A stretch of 64,000 nucleotides of DNA. Origin: Kalaharituber pfeilii. Taxonomy: Eukaryota; Ascomycota; Pezizomycetes; Pezizales; Pezizaceae. Positions 59,494-64,000 of the stretch are shown here, piece by piece. The notes beneath the pieces were generated by a model. The model did no database searches and was not told the origin of the DNA. It saw nothing but the letters and a program-made list of their open reading frames with translations. Position numbers and translations under genes: made by a program. Within the stretch, counting starts at the first letter, position 1. Each line of letters begins with the position of its first letter. Where the stretch lies: the NCBI GenBank assembly GCA_015179045.1, contig WHUZ01000071.1:62001-126000 (forward strand), given 5' to 3'.

Positions 59494-61968
59494 ATGCGCG
59501 GGGGGATTCGAGGGCGCGGCAGGGCCCGGGGAGGCCATCGGGGAGGCCATCGGAGCGGCAGGCCCAAAGCCCGGAACGGGCGCAGCCCGCATACCCCCGA
59601 GGCGAAGGAGTACGCGGTGCAAACCCCCGCCCATTTTGATGTTGCTGCTGACCTGCGGTTTCTGCAATACAGAGGACTTTCACTGCGTGCGAAGCCTGCA
59701 GCACCCCCGCCACCTGCCGAGGACCATCCTGACACTGAAAGCGAAGACGAAGATGAAGACGAGGAAAAGGACGAATCACCTGAGGAGGGCGAGCTGCAGA
59801 ACAAACTAAAACCCTACCTCACACTTCTCCAATCCCTCAGAGCGAAACCCGACTCCGCCGCCGGCGACGACAGCGAACGGAAGCGGAAGAGGCGGAAGCT
59901 CGATCAGGAACTGGTCATTGGGGACGGCGGGCTAGACGCCGAGAGTGACATTGAGGAAGAAAAGGCCGAGGGTGAAGAAGAAGAGGAGGAGGAGGAGGGG
60001 GATGAGAAGGCAGGGAGCAGTGATGACGAGGAGGACGAAGACAAGGCGGATCCGTTCGAGTCGCACTTTGCGTCTCCGCCGGCAGACTTCACGAAGCACA
60101 TTGACGCGGTGAAAAAGAACGAGTGGAAGGTGCACAAGGTGGTACAGCCTGCGGGGGACATTGGGAAGATGACGATCTCGGTCCCCGCGAGCTCCGGGGA
60201 TGCAGGGACAGCGCATGCGGAGTATATCGGAAAGAAGGTCATCAAAGGGATAGCGGATCTCAGGGTAACATTCCACATCGCACATCCCGCATACTCCTGC
60301 TAACTGACATAGCTCAAACCCCGCCTACGCGCACCCCACTGCGAAGTCACCCACCCCGTCCAACTCGCTCTCGCCCCTACTGTCTTCAGCTACACCGACC
60401 TCTTCTTTACGACTCGCACCGTCTCGAATGCCCCGCATCTCCGGCACCTCTACGTCCTTCACACCCTCAACCACATCTACAAGACCCGCGACCGCGTACT
60501 CAAAAACAACGCCAAACTCTCCAAGCACCACCTTTCCAGCACCCTACCTCCAGATCAGGACCAGGACCTCGACCTCCCCCCTCTCCGCGACCAAGGCTTC
60601 ACCCGCCCCAAAGTCCTCATCCTGCTCCCTACCCGCCACCACGCCTTCCAAGTCATCAACCTCATCGCCTCCCTTGCCTCCCCCGACCAACAATCTCACC
60701 GGCACCGGCTCGATGCTGAATTCGGCTTCGACCCCACTGCCGAACGGATCCCCGCCACCAAGTCCGCCGACTTCCGCGACCTCTTCGAAGGAAACCACGA
60801 CGACCTGTTCCGCATCGGTATCAAATTCACCCGGAAGACCATAAAATTTTTCTCGTCCTTCTACAACAGCGACATCATCCTCGCCTCCCCGCTGGGCCTG
60901 CGTATGGCTATCGGGTCCACCCCCGAGGAATCCGCCTTCACCAACGGCGCCGTCGCGGCCAACAACAAAAAACACAAATCCAAGTCCAAAAAGGCCAAAG
61001 CCGGGCAAGACTACGACTTTCTTTCTTCTCTCGAGATCATCGTCATCGACCACCTGACGCCAATGCTAATGCAGAACCCTGCGCACCTGACATTCTGCCT
61101 GGAATACCTCAACCTGCTTCCAAAATCTACCCACGAGACTGACTTCTCGCGCGTGCGCGAGTGGTATCTCGACTCCCATTCCCAGTACTTTCGACAGACA
61201 ATCTGCCTATCCTCTTGCCAGATTCCGACCCTGAACACGCTTTTCACCAACCACTCCCGCAACGCTCTTTCCGGGCGCGTACTCACCCGCCCCGTCTCCT
61301 TCCCCGGCGTCATCGCCGACGTCTCCAACCTCTCCTTATCCTTCCCACCCGGCACCAAGATTCCCCAAATCTTCCACCGCTTCCCCTCCAGCTCACCGCA
61401 AACCGACCCGGACACCCGCTTCACTTTCTTTACCACACACATCCTGCCCACGCTCATCGCCCCCCCGCCCAGGGCGCCCCAACGCGGAATCCTCATCTTC
61501 ATCCCGTCCTACTTCGACTTTGTCCGCGTGCGGAACCACCTCGACTCGCCGTCCTTCCTGACCCCCGTGTCCTTTGGCTGCGTGAGCGAGGAGACCCCGC
61601 TGCCGGATGTCGCACGCGCAAGATCGCATTTTGCGAGCGGAAGATGGAGGGTGCTGTTGTATAGCGGGCGCGCGCACCATTTTAGACGCTATGTGATTAG
61701 AGGGTGTAGGGTTGTGGCGATGTACGGGTTGGGCGGAGGCGAGGGGGAGGCACCGGAAGGGACGTACAGGGAGGTGGCGGGGTTCGTTGGGGTGGTGGGG
61801 GATGATGGTGGGAAGGAGGGGGCGGAAGGGGACGTGGGGGGTGAAGAGGAGAGGAAGGTAGTGATGGTGTTTTCGAAGTGGGATGCATTGGCGCTGGAGA
61901 GGGTGGTGGGGACGGAGAGGGTCGGGAAGATGGTTGGGGGACGGGGTGACGTGTTTGAGTTTATGTAG
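59494..61968 (+). CDS. UTP25: UTP25, U3 snoRNP-associated processome protein
   Basis: Two exons, 59494-60264 and 60313-61968, give 808 aa. The N-terminus is RG-rich (MRGGIRGRGRARGGHRGG), as common for nucleolar proteins. A strongly acidic region (about 85-190) follows. Then come DPFESHFASP, the linker HAEYIGKKVIKGIADL and the degenerate DEAD-helicase-like domain. That domain includes RPKVLILLPTRHHAFQVI, DLFRIGIKFTRKTIKFFSSF, SDIILASPLGLRMAIG, FLSSLEIIVIDHLTPMLMQN and VLTRPVSFPGVIADV. The canonical DEAD box and P-loop are absent, so it is probably not an active helicase, consistent with Utp25/DEF. It acts in 18S rRNA processing in the nucleolus. The 48-nt intron has a GCTAACTGAC branch region. 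The end FEFM is followed directly by 3' sequence. Confidence 0.93.
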
Positions 61969-62349
61969 GGGAGCACGGGGAGGAGAGGAGAGGAAGAGGG
62001 AGGTGTGTACTATAATATTTCCTTTTTATTTCCTTTACTTGTCGGGCCTGATATCTAAACTCTGCGAAACATTTGTTGTATATGTACACTACTGTATAGT
62101 AACAAAAAAAAGTATGTGAATGTGAATGAAACGTTACCAAAGAACCCTTTTGTTTTCATAAGAAAAGAAAAAGACCCAACCAAACCCAGCTTTATAATAA
62201 CAGGAAGAAAAAGCCGACCCAACTAAACGCAAACCGAGTATATAAAATAAAAAGATATATTGACCCTCTTTGCCCACTTGCATGCTCAGAAGTATTAGAA
62301 CTAAGTTGAGGGTAAGAGCCTGTTTCAACCCGACGACAAATCACAGTTT
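61969..62349. other. Short convergent 3' spacer, UTP25 / EFM5
   Basis: Only 381 bp separate the stop codons, so the two transcripts may overlap in antisense. It is AT-rich with no other feature. Confidence 0.6.
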
Positions 62350-63356
62350 TCACTCCTCCCCCTCACCACCTTTCACCCATCTCCACCTCTTCCCCTCCCA
62401 ACTCGCCAAACACCTAAACTCATTCCCCAACCCCCTCTGATGGCCCACGACCCAATCCGTCTCCCTGACTCCCTCCTTCTTATACAACTTCCCCACTAAC
62501 CCCGCCATCCTCTCTCCCGTACACACCACCACTCTCGTTCCCACGCCCTTCTCCCTCTCCCCCTCTGTCCCCCGTACCTGCTTCACTAACCACCGCACCG
62601 TCAACGCTGCCTTCGTCTGACAATCCTCGGACAGAAATGGTGGGTCGACTAACACTGCGTCGAACTTCCCCTTTAGGTCCGCTGGCAAATCGAGGGGGTT
62701 CATAAAGTCGTATTCGACGAACCTCGGGCTGGGTGCCGATGGGGGGCAAAGGACCGCGAAGCGGGTGTCGTGCTCGAGGAGCACGGGGCGGATGTGCCGG
62801 GGTATCTTCCCCGCTGATTGCAAATTGAGGAGGGTCACGAAGACACTTGGGGCGGAGACTATGGCGACGTTGATCGGCTCCGCGTCCCCGGCGTCCCCGG
62901 CGTCTCGGGTCCGGAAGCCAAAGTCCGCAAAGGATAGCTCCTCGGCGAGAGCCGCGCGCGTTGGCTCGTCGTACCAGAACTGCGACATCTGCCAGTCTTC
63001 CTCGAACAGGTCCATCGTGATTTGTGCAGGCTCGGAGAGGGCTGCAGCGGGATCGTCGGCGGTAACGGCGACAGACGGGTTGCTTGCTTGCAACCGGGCG
63101 AGGTGCTCCTTCTCGGCGCGAGCGGCCAGCGCTTCGAATTTTGCTTCGCGCTCGCGGCGTTCGGCGAGGAACGACTGTAGGTGCGCGAGGGTGTCGGCAG
63201 GAAGTCTGTGGTGGCTGTGAGTTCCACTGATTCATGAACTAAAGTTGGAGAAGATAGAAGTGTGGTTGTATACCTGAGCTCTTCGTCATCGTCGCCATGC
63301 GGGGTGTCCTCGTTCGAGGATGTCGCAAGATCTTTGGTGGGTTCGGTTGAGGTCAT
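62350..63356 (-). CDS. EFM5: EFM5-type protein-lysine N-methyltransferase (eEF1A)
   Basis: Two exons, 63356-63274 and 63205-62350, give 312 aa. After an acidic N-terminus comes LPADTLAHLQSFLAERRERE, then EDWQMSQFWYDEPTRAALAE, a family-specific SAM-entry segment. IVSAPSVFVTLL and FAVLCPPSAPSPRFVEYDFM follow, then the catalytic motif FDAVLVDPPFLSEDC. DPPF is the (D/N)PP(Y/F) motif shared with N6-adenine methylases, but EFM5/EEF1AKMT1 enzymes methylate Lys79 of eEF1A. WVVGHQRGLGNEFRCLASWE closes the fold. Yeast Efm5 has about 248 aa. The extra length here is N-terminal and in low-complexity inserts (TEGEREKGVGTR). Cytosolic. No frame break. Confidence 0.92.
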
Positions 63357-64000
63357 GAGCCCGGCAGGAAAGGACAGGTGAAGGAGGGAGGTTGAAGCTA
63401 GAGAATGAATTCAATCCAGTAATCTAGTCCTGTTTGCGCGAGGGTTATCCTTTCGCAGTCCCTCTGATTTTTTTCAACAATTCCGATTCTGAGTTTTCCT
63501 CTCGTGCAAATCCCTAATTTTCCCCCAATTTTTCTCTTTTAACGCTCGTATGGGTAGGCAAATTCCAGGAGGATAAGGGAAGGTCTTGTAAAATTGAGTA
63601 GGAGTTTTATGAACTTGACAGCGGGATCAAATGAGATGGGATGGGATTAGTTGAAGCCCCGCGATTTATTGTTGGTGGGGCATGTTGGTGGATGTAGTCT
63701 GGATCTTCCTGTTTGGGGTTTAGTGCCAAGGCGTAGGGGCGCTAGTTGGAAGCGGAAGTCGGGAAGGGCGTAAATTTGTCACATCACCAGTCGTGAAGTT
63801 CCTTTTTCTTAACTTATTTTTTTTTTCTATATATCATTAACCCTGCACCGATGATGTTTGATTCCACAATCTGATAACACATAAAATTAGGTTCGGGAGG
63901 TGACGGACACCGCTCAGCACATTAAGCTAGACCAATCGTTGTGTCAGCCCACGCTCTTCCTAAATTCCATGGAATAAGAAACCTCGCCCTTAGATAGTAT
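63357..64000. other. EFM5 promoter and right edge of the window
   Basis: The first 300 bp upstream of the EFM5 start codon should contain its promoter and leader. The remainder to the edge shows no coding or RNA feature. Confidence 0.5.

Overview
The window looks like nuclear DNA of a filamentous ascomycete. The genes are interrupted by many short introns (mostly 50-80 nt, GT...AG, with CTAAC/CTGAC-like branch sites). The gene set is typical of Pezizomycotina: a Cap20-type perilipin, an EAF elongation factor, a UBE2O-type giant E2, eIF3f and UDP-galactopyranose mutase. A decayed copy of a protein family that I associate with truffle-like Pezizomycetes (21.1-21.9 kb) and the long gene-poor spacers hint at Pezizomycetes. 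That placement is an inference.

I rebuilt fourteen protein genes by joining exons by eye. Left to right: GEN1/YEN1 (minus) and SOF1 (plus) diverge at 3 kb. A 8.9-kb stretch without a recognisable gene follows. Then come a perilipin-like gene (13.9 kb), a stomatin/SPFH gene (18.2 kb), the decayed family member (21 kb, minus), PRS5-type PRPP synthetase (25.2-26.6 kb, minus), RPS0 (27.7 kb, minus) diverging from VMA6 (29.1 kb, plus), and a GYP5-like TBC RabGAP (33.4 kb, plus). A nucleotide-sugar transporter (38.2 kb, minus) diverges from UDP-galactopyranose mutase (40.5 kb, plus). EAF (44.2 kb, minus) follows. Next is a 6-kb GC-rich spacer packed with simple repeats and nested inverted-repeat elements. 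The window closes with a UBE2O-like E2 (52.0 kb, plus), eIF3f (57.3 kb, minus) diverging from UTP25 (59.5 kb, plus), and EFM5 (62.4 kb, minus).

Functional links: SOF1, UTP25, RPS0, eIF3f and EFM5 all serve ribosome assembly or translation. The transporter and mutase fit a galactofuranose supply unit: cytosolic UDP-Galf synthesis plus Golgi import from one shared promoter. The rest are single housekeeping genes.

Main points for a second look: the PD-(D/E)XK-like pseudogene; the galactofuranose pair; the nested TA-flanked inverted-repeat elements with a LINE-like zinc-knuckle relic at 47.5-48.5 kb; reading-frame breaks in three otherwise intact genes, each cured by one extra G or C in a homopolymer; and the G-run/microsatellite cluster at 46.5-51.7 kb. 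I found no convincing tRNA or rRNA gene. I saw no clearly novel multi-gene system.
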